A stretch of 64,000 nt of DNA from positions 1-64,000 of the forward strand of contig WPAF01000008.1 in assembly GCA_009772965.1 (NCBI GenBank). The letters are read 5' to 3'. The translations under genes were made by a program, and so were the position numbers. Below are positions 31,973 to 42,480 of the stretch, one piece after another. Source of the DNA: Candidatus Saganbacteria bacterium (GTDB lineage: Bacteria > Margulisbacteria > WOR-1 > XYC2-FULL-46-14 > WPAF01). Numbering within the stretch: the first letter of the stretch is position 1; every line of letters starts with the position of its first letter. The notes beneath the pieces were generated by a model. It saw only the letters and a program-made list of their open reading frames with translations, had not been told where the DNA came from and did not search any database.

Positions 31973-33631
31973 TCAAGCCCGGCATTCGTCTTCAAGCTCA
32001 TAGGTTGAATAGTAATAAGGAGTAAAAGCAGGAAATTCTGCGGCGCAGGTATCTACCAGCTTAAAACTAACCTTAAGTCCCATTTTTTCCCTGGCGCTAT
32101 AAACAGAAACCTCATCAGAACCAATTAGTCTGGCAATTTGAATGTCAGAAAAACCATTCTCTTTTGCCTTGCGCATAATACTTGGATTTTTTAAGATTTT
32201 TTTCTTGTTTTTTTTGATAAAAGATTCAACTTCTATTATTTCTTTGAGATTATTTAAAAACCACTTATCTATTTTGGTAATATCATATATTTTATTAATG
32301 CTCATGCCGGATTTGATGGCATATTTAAGATAAAAAATCCTTTCGGCACAAGGATATTTCAATTTATTATTTAATTCCGCAACAGTTGGTTTAAATTTTA
32401 AATCGTCAAATCCAGCCGCGCTTATTTCTAGCCCTCTTAAGCCTTTCTGCAGGGCTTCTTTAAAAGTCCTCCCTATCGCCATTGTTTCGCCAACTGATTT
32501 CATGGAAATTGTAAGGGTTTGGTCAGCTCCCGGAAACTTTTCAAAAGTAAATCGCGGTATTTTGACCACGCAATAATCAATTGTCGGCTCAAAAGAAGCG
32601 GGAGTTACCTGGGTAATATCGTTTGGAATTTCATCTAAGGTATAGCCAACCGCCAGCTTTGCCGCGATTTTAGCAATTGGAAAACCGGTTGCCTTGCTGG
32701 CAAGCGCTGAGGAGCGTGAAACCCTCGGGTTCATTTCAATAATTACCATGCGCCCGGTATCGGGATGGACGGCAAACTGGATATTAGATCCTCCGGTATC
32801 AACCCCAATTTCCCTGATAACGGCAATTGAAGCGTCGCGCATTAGCTGAAATTCCTTATCGGTTAAGGTTTGGGCTGGCGCCACTGTGATACTGTCGCCG
32901 GTATGCACGCCCATTGGATCAAAATTCTCAATTGAGCAGATGATAACTACATTATCAGCCAGGTCGCGCATTACCTCCATTTCAAATTCTTTCCAGCCGG
33001 CAACTGATTCCTCGATTAATACCTCAGAAAGCATAGAAGCTTCCAGGCCGCGCTCGACAATTGTCTCAAATTCTTGGATATTAAATGCCGCGCCGCCCCC
33101 TGTCCCCCCCAAGGTAAAACTCGGGCGAATTATCAAGGGAAATCCAATTTCTTTTGCAACTTGTTTTGCTTCTTTTAGCGAATGAGCCCTCTTGCTTTTT
33201 GGCAGGTCAAGTCCGATCTTTTGCATCGCCTTTTTAAAAAGTTCCCGATCTTCCGCTTTTTTTATGACCTCTGCGTTTGCCCCGATCATTTCAACATTAT
33301 ATTTTTTAAATACTCCCATCTCGGCAAGCTGGAACGCGCAATTAAGCGCCGTCTGCCCGCCAAGGGTCGGGAGCACCGCGTCCGGTCTCTCCTTTTCAAT
33401 TATTTTTTCAACAAATTCAGGGATGATCGGCTCAATGTATGTCCGGTCGGCCATTTCCGGATCGGTCATGATGGTAGCGGGATTGGAATTAACTAAAATT
33501 ACTTTATATCCTTCAGCCTTTAGCGCTTTGCACGCTTGCGCGCCGGAATAATCAAATTCACATGCCTGGCCGATAACTATCGGGCCAGACCCAATGATCA
33601 ATATGCTTTTTATATCAGTCCGCTTAGGCAT
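31973..33631 (-). CDS. carB: Carbamoyl-phosphate synthase large subunit, N-terminal half only
   Basis: [22 protein letters not shown] ... [11 protein letters not shown]-type region ([27 protein letters not shown]) then stop; the second synthase half is absent. Confidence 0.93.
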   Translation of the reverse strand: MPKRTDIKSILIIGSGPIVIGQACEFDYSGAQACKALKAEGYKVILVNSNPATIMTDPEMADRTYIEPIIPEFVEKIIEKERPDAVLPTLGGQTALNCAFQLAEMGVFKKYNVEMIGANAEVIKKAEDRELFKKAMQKIGLDLPKSKRAHSLKEAKQVAKEIGFPLIIRPSFTLGGTGGGAAFNIQEFETIVERGLEASMLSEVLIEESVAGWKEFEMEVMRDLADNVVIICSIENFDPMGVHTGDSITVAPAQTLTDKEFQLMRDASIAVIREIGVDTGGSNIQFAVHPDTGRMVIIEMNPRVSRSSALASKATGFPIAKIAAKLAVGYTLDEIPNDITQVTPASFEPTIDYCVVKIPRFTFEKFPGADQTLTISMKSVGETMAIGRTFKEALQKGLRGLEISAAGFDDLKFKPTVAELNNKLKYPCAERIFYLKYAIKSGMSINKIYDITKIDKWFLNNLKEIIEVESFIKKNKKKILKNPSIMRKAKENGFSDIQIARLIGSDEVSVYSAREKMGLKVSFKLVDTCAAEFPAFTPYYYSTYELEDECRA

Positions 33632-34658
33632 GAGATCCTTTCATAAGCTTGATAAATTCATCAAATAGATATTTGCTGTCGTTTGGCCCAGGACTCGCTT
33701 CAGGATGATATTGGACGCAAAAAACGGGATATTTTTTATGCCGAAAGCCCTCAAGTGTTTTATCGTTAAGATTTATATGTGTAATTTCTACTTTATCCTT
33801 GTCAATAGAATCAATGTCAACACAAAAGCCATGGTTTTGGCTGGTGATTTCAACTTTTCTATTGGATAAATTCATGACCGGCTGGTTGGCTCCCCGATGG
33901 CCAAATTTAAGTTTATAAGTTTTGCCTCCAAGCGCCAAGCCCAGCATTTGATGCCCCAGGCAAACATAAGTGACAGCCGCCGGATCTCCAGGGCCATTGC
34001 TTAACATTAATCCGTCCGGTTTTGAGGAAAGAATATCTTTTGCTGATGAATTCGCGGGAAAAACCCTAACCTTGCAATTGCGCTTTGCAAGTTCGCGCAT
34101 AATATTGTATTTCGCGCCGCAGTCAATAACGGCGACTTTGTATTTCCCTGACTTATTAAATTCGTAGGCTTTTTTGCAGGTCACTTCTTTAACCAAATCG
34201 CGGCCAACTAATCCTAAAGAATCTTTCGCCATTTTAATTAATTTGGTTTTATTTGTAATTGTCGTGGAAATAACCGCTTTCATGGCGCCTTGGTCGCGGA
34301 TATGCTTTGTTAAGGCGCGCGTATCAATTCCCTCTATGCCAATTATCTTATGCTTATTAAGAAAACTACTAAGAGTCCCCCCCGCCCGCCAATTTGAAGC
34401 CACCCCGCTTAATTCTTTTACCACAAATCCTGAACAATGGGGACGAAGGGATTCAAAATCCTCTGTGTTTATCCCATAATTTCCGATTAAGGGATACGTC
34501 ATGCATATTATTTGCCCTTTATAGGATGGATCAGTTAATATTTCCTGGTATCCGGCCATTGAGGTATTAAAGACTATTTCGCCTTCGCTTAAACCCTTGC
34601 AGCCAAAAGCTTTTCCTTCAAACACAACCCCATCTTCTAATGCTAAATAAGCTTTCAT
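33624..34658 (-). CDS. carA: Carbamoyl-phosphate synthase small subunit (internally shortened)
   Basis: [61 protein letters not shown]. Confidence 0.93.
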   Translation of the reverse strand: MKAYLALEDGVVFEGKAFGCKGLSEGEIVFNTSMAGYQEILTDPSYKGQIICMTYPLIGNYGINTEDFESLRPHCSGFVVKELSGVASNWRAGGTLSSFLNKHKIIGIEGIDTRALTKHIRDQGAMKAVISTTITNKTKLIKMAKDSLGLVGRDLVKEVTCKKAYEFNKSGKYKVAVIDCGAKYNIMRELAKRNCKVRVFPANSSAKDILSSKPDGLMLSNGPGDPAAVTYVCLGHQMLGLALGGKTYKLKFGHRGANQPVMNLSNRKVEITSQNHGFCVDIDSIDKDKVEITHINLNDKTLEGFRHKKYPVFCVQYHPEASPGPNDSKYLFDEFIKLMKGSHA

Positions 34659-34675
34659 TTTTATCCCAAAAAAAA

Positions 34676-34698
34676 AGGCGTCTCTTAAACAGACACCT
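34676..34698 (-). terminator. Terminator hairpin after the RRM gene
   Basis: Minus strand AGGTGTCT-GTTTAAG-AGACGCCT followed by a T run. Confidence 0.7.
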
Positions 34699-34725
34699 TT
34701 TACTTTTTAAATCCAAAGAGCGTGA

Positions 34726-34977
34726 TTATCTTCCGGTTTTTGGCTTTGCTTCATTAACTGTTAACTTGCGGCCGTTCCACTCAAAACCCGATAAACCGGC
34801 AATCGCTTTTTCCGCCCCATCGTCTTCCATATCAACAAAACCAAAACCTTTTGATTTTCCTGACATTTTATCTGTTATTACCCTAGCGTCTAAAACAGTC
34901 CCGAATTCCGAAAATTTTTCTCTTAATTCCGCGTCTGTAGCTGTCCAAGCAAGGTTACCCACAAAAATACTCTTCAT
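34726..34977 (-). CDS. RRM-type RNA-binding protein
   Basis: KSIFVGNLAWTATDAELREKFSEFG (RNP2) and KSKGFGFVDM (RNP1). Confidence 0.96.
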   Translation of the reverse strand: MKSIFVGNLAWTATDAELREKFSEFGTVLDARVITDKMSGKSKGFGFVDMEDDGAEKAIAGLSGFEWNGRKLTVNEAKPKTGR

Positions 34978-35302
34978 TTAATCTTTCTCCTCTCAAAATA
35001 TCTCGACCTTTAACTTGTTCACTATAACACAATAATATTTATATCGTCAAGGGCGCTCTTTTTCTGCGGCTTAAAAGCATGACAAAAAGTAAAATATGAG
35101 GCTTTATAATCATGCGCTTTGTACATTTTTCTGATACTTACTAATGAAATTCTAGATGCGATTTAGCTACAAAATAAAATAGACAAATAATTTTTAATTT
35201 CCCCGAAAAAAATTAAAGCTCAAGAATGAGAAAAAAAATACAAAGAAGGCATAGAAAATAATCCCATTGCTAACCGATCTCAAAATAATTGTCTTGTAAT
35301 GA

Positions 35303-36889
35303 TTAGTCATTGTCAACAATTTGAACCACTTGGTGTTTATATTTTTTTTCAAGCACAATAAGGGCATTCATCATATCTCTATAAGACGGAAAACATTTTC
35401 TAGCGTCAAAATTCACGCAGCGGGATAAAAATTTATATATATCATCGGGAAATTTAATTTCCAGCTCATTCAGAGATAACATTTTTATTAGTTGATACTT
35501 TCTGTCCAATGCTATTTTTTCTTCTTGAGAAATGTTTATATCAGTATATTTTAAATAATCGCGTAAATAAGCGTTAAAAGAATCGCCCCTCTTAATTTGA
35601 AGGGGATTGCCAGTATCTCCTTGAAAAGTTACACCTATCCCTGTCAATAATTCATATAATAACGCGCCAAACGCGAATTGATCACGGATAAACAGAAGAT
35701 TTTTGATTTGTTCTTCTCCGTCCCTGGTTCCCCTTGCCTTTCTGCTCATCATCGCATATTGAGAACTGTTGGCAGACTGATATTCTATTGTTCCAGGGAT
35801 TAATCCTGTTTTTGTAAGGTCATCACTACCAACGGATTTCGCCAAGCCAAAATCACCAATCTTTATGCCATTTTTACGGGAATAAAATATATTGCCCGGT
35901 TTTAAGTCGCGATGAAATATTCCTTTTTCATTTAGAAACATCATCCCGTCAACGATTTGAATCGCTATTTTAATCGCTTCAACTGGACTGAAATAGCCGC
36001 CTTTAAGAAGACATTCATACAAGGTTGGGGACTCAATATATTCAAGCACAATAAAGGAAAACTTTTGATTGCCTTCCCTTACCATTCCTTGAGCCAAAGA
36101 ACGAACTATCCTGGGATGATTGATTGTTGCCATTATTTCAAATTCTCGCCTTAATCTATTTTTAGCGGCCGGATCATTATCTCCCACGGATGGAATTAAT
36201 ACTTTTACAATTACTTTCTTATTTTCTTCCGGATCATATCCTTCATAGACCGAGCAGTATCCGCCTCTGCCAATTGGATCTTTACCAGTAAGAAAAAAAT
36301 ATTTAGTGCGCCCGTCAATTGTTTTAGCCTTGATCCTTAAATCCAGGATTTTACCGCTATGATCGCTTGTTTCAATGGTTTTGTTTTTTTCTTTTCCGTT
36401 AGGATTGATCAACGATGCCCCTAAATACATCAGCACGCCTAAAACAGTAAGAGTACATAAACCAATTGAAATGGATGCGATTGCCAACCCAACAAATGAT
36501 AATAAACTTAAAATAGCGCTGCTCGCGAGAACTACCACCGCCGCAACAGCAATGATATCAACTGTTGCTTTTTTAAAGATGGTGGATGTTTCTTGCGAAA
36601 GATTTTTTTTTGCCGGTTGGCGAGGTAGCGCAGTTTTTTCAGCTTTTGTCCCACTAACATTGAAGCTGGACATGAAAACGATATTAGGCCCAACTTCAAC
36701 AATAGGTTGAAGCTGAAAAGGGTTAATCACTGGAATCCAAAAGCCCTCAAATTGGCTGGAATTATTAGGCGGTAAAAAATGAGATCTTTCAGTCAAAGGA
36801 GAGCGAGGAGAAAAAGAATGCCTTCTGGCAGAAGCTTTTAAGCGGCTCCAGAAAGTTGTTTTCACCGGATTTTGGACTCTATTTACCAT
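35303..36889 (-). CDS. Ser/Thr protein kinase, eukaryotic-like, membrane-associated
   Basis: GRGGYCSVYEGYD, VIVKVL, HRDLKPGNIFY, IGDFGLAKS; hydrophobic segments N-terminal to the kinase domain. Confidence 0.93.
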   Translation of the reverse strand: MVNRVQNPVKTTFWSRLKASARRHSFSPRSPLTERSHFLPPNNSSQFEGFWIPVINPFQLQPIVEVGPNIVFMSSFNVSGTKAEKTALPRQPAKKNLSQETSTIFKKATVDIIAVAAVVVLASSAILSLLSFVGLAIASISIGLCTLTVLGVLMYLGASLINPNGKEKNKTIETSDHSGKILDLRIKAKTIDGRTKYFFLTGKDPIGRGGYCSVYEGYDPEENKKVIVKVLIPSVGDNDPAAKNRLRREFEIMATINHPRIVRSLAQGMVREGNQKFSFIVLEYIESPTLYECLLKGGYFSPVEAIKIAIQIVDGMMFLNEKGIFHRDLKPGNIFYSRKNGIKIGDFGLAKSVGSDDLTKTGLIPGTIEYQSANSSQYAMMSRKARGTRDGEEQIKNLLFIRDQFAFGALLYELLTGIGVTFQGDTGNPLQIKRGDSFNAYLRDYLKYTDINISQEEKIALDRKYQLIKMLSLNELEIKFPDDIYKFLSRCVNFDARKCFPSYRDMMNALIVLEKKYKHQVVQIVDND

Positions 36890-36986
36890 AAACTCTCCAT
36901 TTTGGTTCTAAAATCTCTCACGTATATATATCGACAAAAACCAGGCGAAATTTCGCTTTTTTCTGGAGAGTATGAATAATCCGGGT

Positions 36987-37313
36987 TTAATTCAATCTCG
37001 CAGCGTAATTAAAGGCTAAAAAATATTTATCCCATTTTTCATCTGAAGAGCCGTAGATATTGTCATACATGAAATAATCTACCAGAGTTTCCCTGACACG
37101 TAAAAGTTCTCTTAATCTGCAAAACTCTTTTTCATTGGCAATGGTTAAGTCTAAAAGCTCCAAGGCTCGGTCAAAAGCCCTTTCACTATATTCTTTATTC
37201 CCTTTATTCCTCCACGAAATTGTCCGGCCTACTTCACTGCCAACATTAGCCATTTGTTCACAAAAGGATAGTTTTGCCCATCGTCCGTTGGCTAGTTCTT
37301 TATGATAAACCAT
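36987..37313 (-). CDS. Small conserved hypothetical protein
   Basis: ANGRWAKLSFCEQMANVGSEVGRTISWRNKGN ... AFDRALELLDLTIA, a pattern I associate with uncultivated bacterial genomes. Confidence 0.7.
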   Translation of the reverse strand: MVYHKELANGRWAKLSFCEQMANVGSEVGRTISWRNKGNKEYSERAFDRALELLDLTIANEKEFCRLRELLRVRETLVDYFMYDNIYGSSDEKWDKYFLAFNYAARLN

Positions 37314-37650
37314 CTTTTACCAGCTTATCTACAATAGTGATAATTCTTTCTTGGATTTTTTTGTCATTTATGCTCCGGTTACGGTTGCCTAAATGCGGTT
37401 TTATATTGACCATTGAATCAAATTCGATTCTTTCTTCTTTTTTCATTTCAGGATAAATATTAATTCCCCAAAGATTGTCTTGTTTTGACCCTTCTTGAAG
37501 CAAAAGAACTTCTTCGTCCGCATGTAATTCAGCATCAACTGCCATTACTTCATTTTCAATATCAACAACAGCCTTAACAAACTCTCCCAATCTGTTTTGG
37601 GCCCTTTCTTTTAATTCTTCGATTGAAATTTTATCTTTGATTATTTTCAT
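37300..37650 (-). CDS. DUF5674-like protein
   Basis: VKAVVDIENEVMAVDAELHADEEVLLLQEGSKQDNLWGINIYP. Confidence 0.75.
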   Translation of the reverse strand: MKIIKDKISIEELKERAQNRLGEFVKAVVDIENEVMAVDAELHADEEVLLLQEGSKQDNLWGINIYPEMKKEERIEFDSMVNIKPHLGNRNRSINDKKIQERIITIVDKLVKDGLS

Positions 37651-37718
37651 TGCCTTAAATTATTATAACATAGGTGATATATTATGAAACTGGTTAGCAA
37701 TTGGTATAAATCAGAAAC

Positions 37719-38657
37719 CTATCTCCAATATTGGCCATACATATGTATAAGCATGTTTTTGATAGTATCTAGAAATACAATCGTTGATGATTCTCCTGGT
37801 CTAGTGGTTGCTTCCATAAAACTATTTGGTATATGAGGAACTGCCAGCCCGTGTCCGATTTCATGAGCTGCAGTTGCAAAAAAAGAAATTTTTCCAGGAG
37901 TGTTTTTGTCGGGATCCATTTCAAAGAGGAATCCCCCAAAATTAAAAAGTATTTCTGATAATAGGTGCTGTTTTCCCTTGTCTTCGTATCCTCCATAAGT
38001 AAAAACAATACTTATTGTTTGGGCAATTGTTGCGGATGAAAATTGCGAAGCATCATAAATGCGAACCAAAATAGAGAATTTATCTTTTTCATTTTTTTGT
38101 TGTTCAGCATAGCCTGTGCCATTAGGATCAAGAGGGCATTTATGCTTACTCCAATATACTATGGGCAGGAGGTTGGTTGCGCGATAATATAATTGTTCGA
38201 TTTTGTATAAGTTTGCTTCAACAGGAGGGCCAAAAGATGGATCGACTTTAAATAGGAATGTTGCAGCTCCTATGCCATTAGGATATTCTGGATAATTTGC
38301 AGAAACTTCATTTTCTTGGTCTTTTGGATGTTTTCTTCCAAGCAGGGTTAGATCAGAACAGTTTTCTAATGCTTTTGAAGGTTGAGGAAATATACTGGTG
38401 GAGCCGCAGCCAGAAGATAAGCCGGCTAGAGTTATCAATGTCAAAAAACTAAAAGCTTTTAAAAAGGAAGAAGATCCTTGAAACTGTGATGCGATGGTTT
38501 GGAAAAGTAAAGATAGATCTGAAACAATTTCCGCTTTTGGAGCACGGATTTGTGTCGTTTGAGAAACACAATAAGAGCCTGACCTTCTTAGTTTTGGGTC
38601 ATAGGATAAGGGTCTTTTTTGGTGTGCTAAATTTCTTTGTATATGGTATGGTTGCAT
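37719..38657 (-). CDS. Putative exported metzincin-like metalloprotease
   Basis: Hydrophobic segment ending SSGCG, HEIGHGLAVPH zinc-site-like motif, downstream SFMEA Met. Confidence 0.65.
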   Translation of the reverse strand: MQPYHIQRNLAHQKRPLSYDPKLRRSGSYCVSQTTQIRAPKAEIVSDLSLLFQTIASQFQGSSSFLKAFSFLTLITLAGLSSGCGSTSIFPQPSKALENCSDLTLLGRKHPKDQENEVSANYPEYPNGIGAATFLFKVDPSFGPPVEANLYKIEQLYYRATNLLPIVYWSKHKCPLDPNGTGYAEQQKNEKDKFSILVRIYDASQFSSATIAQTISIVFTYGGYEDKGKQHLLSEILFNFGGFLFEMDPDKNTPGKISFFATAAHEIGHGLAVPHIPNSFMEATTRPGESSTIVFLDTIKNMLIHMYGQYWR

Positions 38658-38746
38658 GCTTTGAACATAAGCTTTCTGACCCTGCCCATGTCCTCCTAAA
38701 CCAATTATCTGCAGTCTGTAGAAATAATTTCAGGCAAAATAAGTTT

Positions 38747-39688
38747 TTACTTGGAGGATGGATTGATTAAATAGTTTTCCCAGATATAACGATTTACATG
38801 CCCGTCTGTTGAAGGTAATTTGTTTTGTTTAAGAATCGCCCTGACTATTTCAATTTCCGCCTTATAATAGGCAATTAGTTCATTTATTTCCTTTTCGCTT
38901 AATATTTTACTCATGTAACTAATAAACGGATCTGTATTTTCGGTATATGTTGCAAGACCGTTAATATACATTGCAAGGCCATGGTCTGACCTATATTTAA
39001 AGTCTAGCGCATAGGCTCTAAGCGAGTTTGTATTTATTGGGGCTATACCTGTTAACATTTCTCTTGCGCTTTTCAATGGGATTGGGATTGCAGTAATGGG
39101 AACTTCCCTTCCCCGCATTGAACGCAGAAAACTATGGACGTCGTCTGCATGGATAAACCCTGCATCAATTTCCGGATCAGGAAAAAGGATTCCCGCATGA
39201 TCACGGCCTTCATCATCAACTGCCGTGATAAGTTCTATTGATACCCCGAGGTTTTCACTCAAAATCTGAAAAATCCGCCGCGAACCCCAGCAACCTGAAA
39301 CCGGAATTAACCTGCCCTTTTCAGTTTCCCCTAAAAGCTGCATAATATTTGGGATAGATGTTCCAAAATGAGTAATTCTTTTTTGAATCTTTTCTTCATC
39401 ATTGCCGCTCTCGTGAGCAAAATTATGGGTTGCCCAATCAATTAATTTATAAAAAGTCTTATTTTTGTTTATTTCTCCAGGGGTTTTATAGATAATGAGG
39501 CTGTTTCTATTTAGATATGATAATATTTCTTCCCTCGGCGCGCCCCCATAATCATCCAGGTCAGGAGGAGTGCATCCTTTAGTTGCAATCATAGTTGTTC
39601 CAACCATAACCGCAGCTGCACCTTTACTAAGAAGCGCTAAAAAACTTCTGCGATTAATATATCCTGATTGGCCAGCAATTGATATCAT
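38747..39688 (-). CDS. Tat-exported protein, possible transglutaminase-like fold
   Basis: Twin-arginine signal NRRSFLALLSKGAAAVMVG; SGCWGSRRIFQILSENLGVSIELITA...RDHAGILFPDPEIDAGF could supply Cys/His/Asp. Confidence 0.5.
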   Translation of the reverse strand: MISIAGQSGYINRRSFLALLSKGAAAVMVGTTMIATKGCTPPDLDDYGGAPREEILSYLNRNSLIIYKTPGEINKNKTFYKLIDWATHNFAHESGNDEEKIQKRITHFGTSIPNIMQLLGETEKGRLIPVSGCWGSRRIFQILSENLGVSIELITAVDDEGRDHAGILFPDPEIDAGFIHADDVHSFLRSMRGREVPITAIPIPLKSAREMLTGIAPINTNSLRAYALDFKYRSDHGLAMYINGLATYTENTDPFISYMSKILSEKEINELIAYYKAEIEIVRAILKQNKLPSTDGHVNRYIWENYLINPSSK

Positions 39689-39919
39689 AATATTTTTTTA
39701 TTTCAATACCATAATTTTTCAATAATATCCCCTATAAAGGCCTAAAAACTTTCTCAATATAATTTAATATTGTTATCCAATTATTTTCCCAATTTTCATT
39801 ATAGCAGCCACCCCTGCCCTTTCAGAATATAATGTCCCAATTTTTCCAGGACCCTATTAGGATTTATTCCTTGAACTAGCCGGCTCATTTGGAGCTCCAT
39901 CAAGCATCTCTCGTTAATT

Positions 39920-40819
39920 CTAAAAAAGCATTTGCATAATCTGTTCTATCGGTAATTTATATAAAACTTGAGCAGTTATTGGCCAGGAATCAAAAGCTAA
40001 GCTTTGGGTAGCCCGTTCAGCAAGACCATCAGAAAATCCCATTACGTTCCTTGATAGATTATTCTCCGATAAAAATAGAAGAGAAGAAAGGGGATCTTGA
40101 TTAAAAAATCTCATTTTTTCAATAATGCAGGATAATTGATTAATTGGCAGGGATAAGAAAAAATCACTTTCTCCTTCTACGGCTAACGTCCCATTAAACC
40201 TAAACATCCGATTAACACAAGCGATTACCAGGGCTCCCTTCATGCGGCCTATCCCTAAATCTGCAGTTAATAATGCTGTATTGCATCCATCCAAAAATCT
40301 TGTTTGCAAAGTCATCATTTGAAAATTAAATTCTTCCAAAGACCAAGAAGGATTTTCTCTCATTACCAAAGTTCTGGGTTCTTCTAAGGATGAAGAAACC
40401 CGGGGCAAAAAATCGCCGGCTCTTTCTTTAAAAGGATATATGCCAAAAAGAACATCAAAAGGAGTTAACCCAACGAGATAAGTGTTTCCTTCTTCCCTAA
40501 CCACAACCAACTTATGCATAATCTCTTCTTGGTTTCCCGCACTTGAAATATAGGGAAAATTTACTTCTATTTTTTGTGCAATTAAACCACGCCATCGCGC
40601 CTCATGTAACAAAATTTCGCTGGCAGTATCACAACTATAAAAAGAAGGCAGAGTTGAGGATGGGTAGGTAATTGGCGGGGATATTATGCTCAATCGGGGA
40701 GCCCCTCCTATTTCTTCTACTTGCAACCGGCCTTGGCGAATTGCGCCAGCATATCCATAGTTTGCAAATGGAAAGAAAGGTTGGAGCTTTCTAACAATTC
40801 TAGCTATTTCTAAACACAT
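39920..40819 (-). CDS. Hypothetical protein
   Basis: 299-aa ORF, no family recognised. Confidence 0.5.
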   Translation of the reverse strand: MCLEIARIVRKLQPFFPFANYGYAGAIRQGRLQVEEIGGAPRLSIISPPITYPSSTLPSFYSCDTASEILLHEARWRGLIAQKIEVNFPYISSAGNQEEIMHKLVVVREEGNTYLVGLTPFDVLFGIYPFKERAGDFLPRVSSSLEEPRTLVMRENPSWSLEEFNFQMMTLQTRFLDGCNTALLTADLGIGRMKGALVIACVNRMFRFNGTLAVEGESDFFLSLPINQLSCIIEKMRFFNQDPLSSLLFLSENNLSRNVMGFSDGLAERATQSLAFDSWPITAQVLYKLPIEQIMQMLF

Positions 40820-40876
40820 ATAAACACTCCTTTAATATTTTATCGACGATCTGGTTTTTGAATGCGATTTGTGCTT

Positions 40877-42346
40877 CTATATATATGTATGAGTTATTTT
40901 TATCCCCTCATCATAATTCCCGCCCCAAAATTCAAAACCAAGAGAAGATGCATCTTGTACCATTTCCAGTCTTTCCCCAAAATGCCGGCTGATTTCTTCA
41001 GGATAACGAAGAAAACTATAATTAGGAGCAATGCCCCCATTATTATAAAAATAAGAAGTAGTATTCCTAAAGAGTGCTCGAGAATATAATTCATCACTTC
41101 CCCAAGCACTCAATATTCCTGCAATTTGAGAAGAAAGCAAATCCGGTTCTTTTATTAAATAATTGAACATATCCCGCAGGCCCATGGCAAAGGCAGCATT
41201 CAATTTCTCTGGCAAACAATGAAACATGGAATAAACAGGAAGGTTTGTCGTTGCCATAGATATGCTATCCCAAATCTCCTGAAGAATAAATTCTGCGCTA
41301 GCTCGGGGATCTTTTTTGATTAAAGCAAAAATCTCTTTATTCTCTCTGCTGCAAAACGTCTCAAAGTCAATTGGGATTGCTTCTCCAGCAGGAGAGAAAA
41401 AAATATTTTCGCCATGCATGTCAGACAAGCCCAGCACTCCCAATAAACACAAATTACCCAGCGTATAATACGAAACATCCGTTCTTTCCTCGATTACCCT
41501 ATAAAAAAATTCTTTATCCAGATCAAACCAGGGATGCCGCAGTCGATCTCCGTCAATTTTTTCTATCCAAACATAATAGGGATCAATTGCAGACAGATGA
41601 GCAGGCGGAGGGAATATATTAAAAAGGCCTAAGACTTTCCTTGCAAAAATTTCCATTGATACGGATGGGCCAAATTTAAGAAAAAGTTCATACTCGCGCT
41701 TAGATTCTAAGCCTTGCAACAAGACTCTTCTTGTATAGTTAACAAATAATGGGGATTTAGCATAATCAGAAAATCCGCCTCCTTCATTATTAATCATATT
41801 GCATACTTCTTGATCAATTGCATGAAAAACAAAAGGCATGTAATTTCTAGTTTGAACTAAATTTTGGGAATGCTTTTCAGCTCCGGCCTGCCAATTGTTT
41901 TCATTAAAAACAAGGTCTGTTGTTTCTACCCTGCCAGCAGCTGGGAAAATCCTATTAACTTGCCTATATAAAAAACCTTTTCTTGAGCTCCACGGATTTG
42001 GATAGTCCATAAGCTGTACTAAACCAGACAAATCGCCGGGATATCTTATATTTTTTTCCTGCCACAAACCATTTCCGTCGCTATCTTTTGCTAAATAAAA
42101 AAACCTCGCTTCGGTCGCGTAAGGAGAACAAGTAAATCCATCAATAATAATATATACATGGCGATCTCCGCACATATTATCATGGGAAACAATTTGCAAG
42201 GGCTCGCTTACGCCCAAAATTTTATTGAACTCTCCAGAATGAAGCGATTGAGTTATTAATTTTTCTGGAGCAAGGTGCCGGCGGGACAAAAGCTGTCTTT
42301 GCTTCGCACTGCGCAATGCAGAACAAGATGAGGTAAGGCTTGACAT
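40877..42346 (-). CDS. Stand-alone LanM-like (DUF4135-like) dehydratase/kinase-fold protein
   Basis: YELFLKFGPSVSMEIFARKVLGLFN ... DPYYVWIEKI ... YYTLGNLCLLGVLGLSDMHGENIFFSPAGEAIPIDFETF, matching the LanM DxHxxN...DxE pattern. Confidence 0.6.
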   Translation of the reverse strand: MSSLTSSCSALRSAKQRQLLSRRHLAPEKLITQSLHSGEFNKILGVSEPLQIVSHDNMCGDRHVYIIIDGFTCSPYATEARFFYLAKDSDGNGLWQEKNIRYPGDLSGLVQLMDYPNPWSSRKGFLYRQVNRIFPAAGRVETTDLVFNENNWQAGAEKHSQNLVQTRNYMPFVFHAIDQEVCNMINNEGGGFSDYAKSPLFVNYTRRVLLQGLESKREYELFLKFGPSVSMEIFARKVLGLFNIFPPPAHLSAIDPYYVWIEKIDGDRLRHPWFDLDKEFFYRVIEERTDVSYYTLGNLCLLGVLGLSDMHGENIFFSPAGEAIPIDFETFCSRENKEIFALIKKDPRASAEFILQEIWDSISMATTNLPVYSMFHCLPEKLNAAFAMGLRDMFNYLIKEPDLLSSQIAGILSAWGSDELYSRALFRNTTSYFYNNGGIAPNYSFLRYPEEISRHFGERLEMVQDASSLGFEFWGGNYDEGIKITHTYI

Positions 42347-42441
42347 ATTTACATGTCGTTAGAATTAAATTGAAATTTCAGCTATACGGAAAAAAGATTA
42401 GAAAGTTCTATGGACATGGTGGGGGTAAAACAATAAATAAT

Positions 42442-42470
42442 ATAGAGGTGATTTAAAAAATCACCTCTAT
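42442..42470. terminator. Hairpin terminator after the minus-strand outer membrane gene
   Basis: ATAGAGGTGA-TTTAAAAAA-TCACCTCTAT, between convergent/adjacent gene ends. Confidence 0.7.
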
Positions 42471-42480
42471 TGTATGATAG

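Noticed and set aside
35303-36889. Ser/Thr kinase as a novel system
   Set aside because: All canonical Hanks-type motifs are present; common in bacteria. Only its neighbourhood is unusual.
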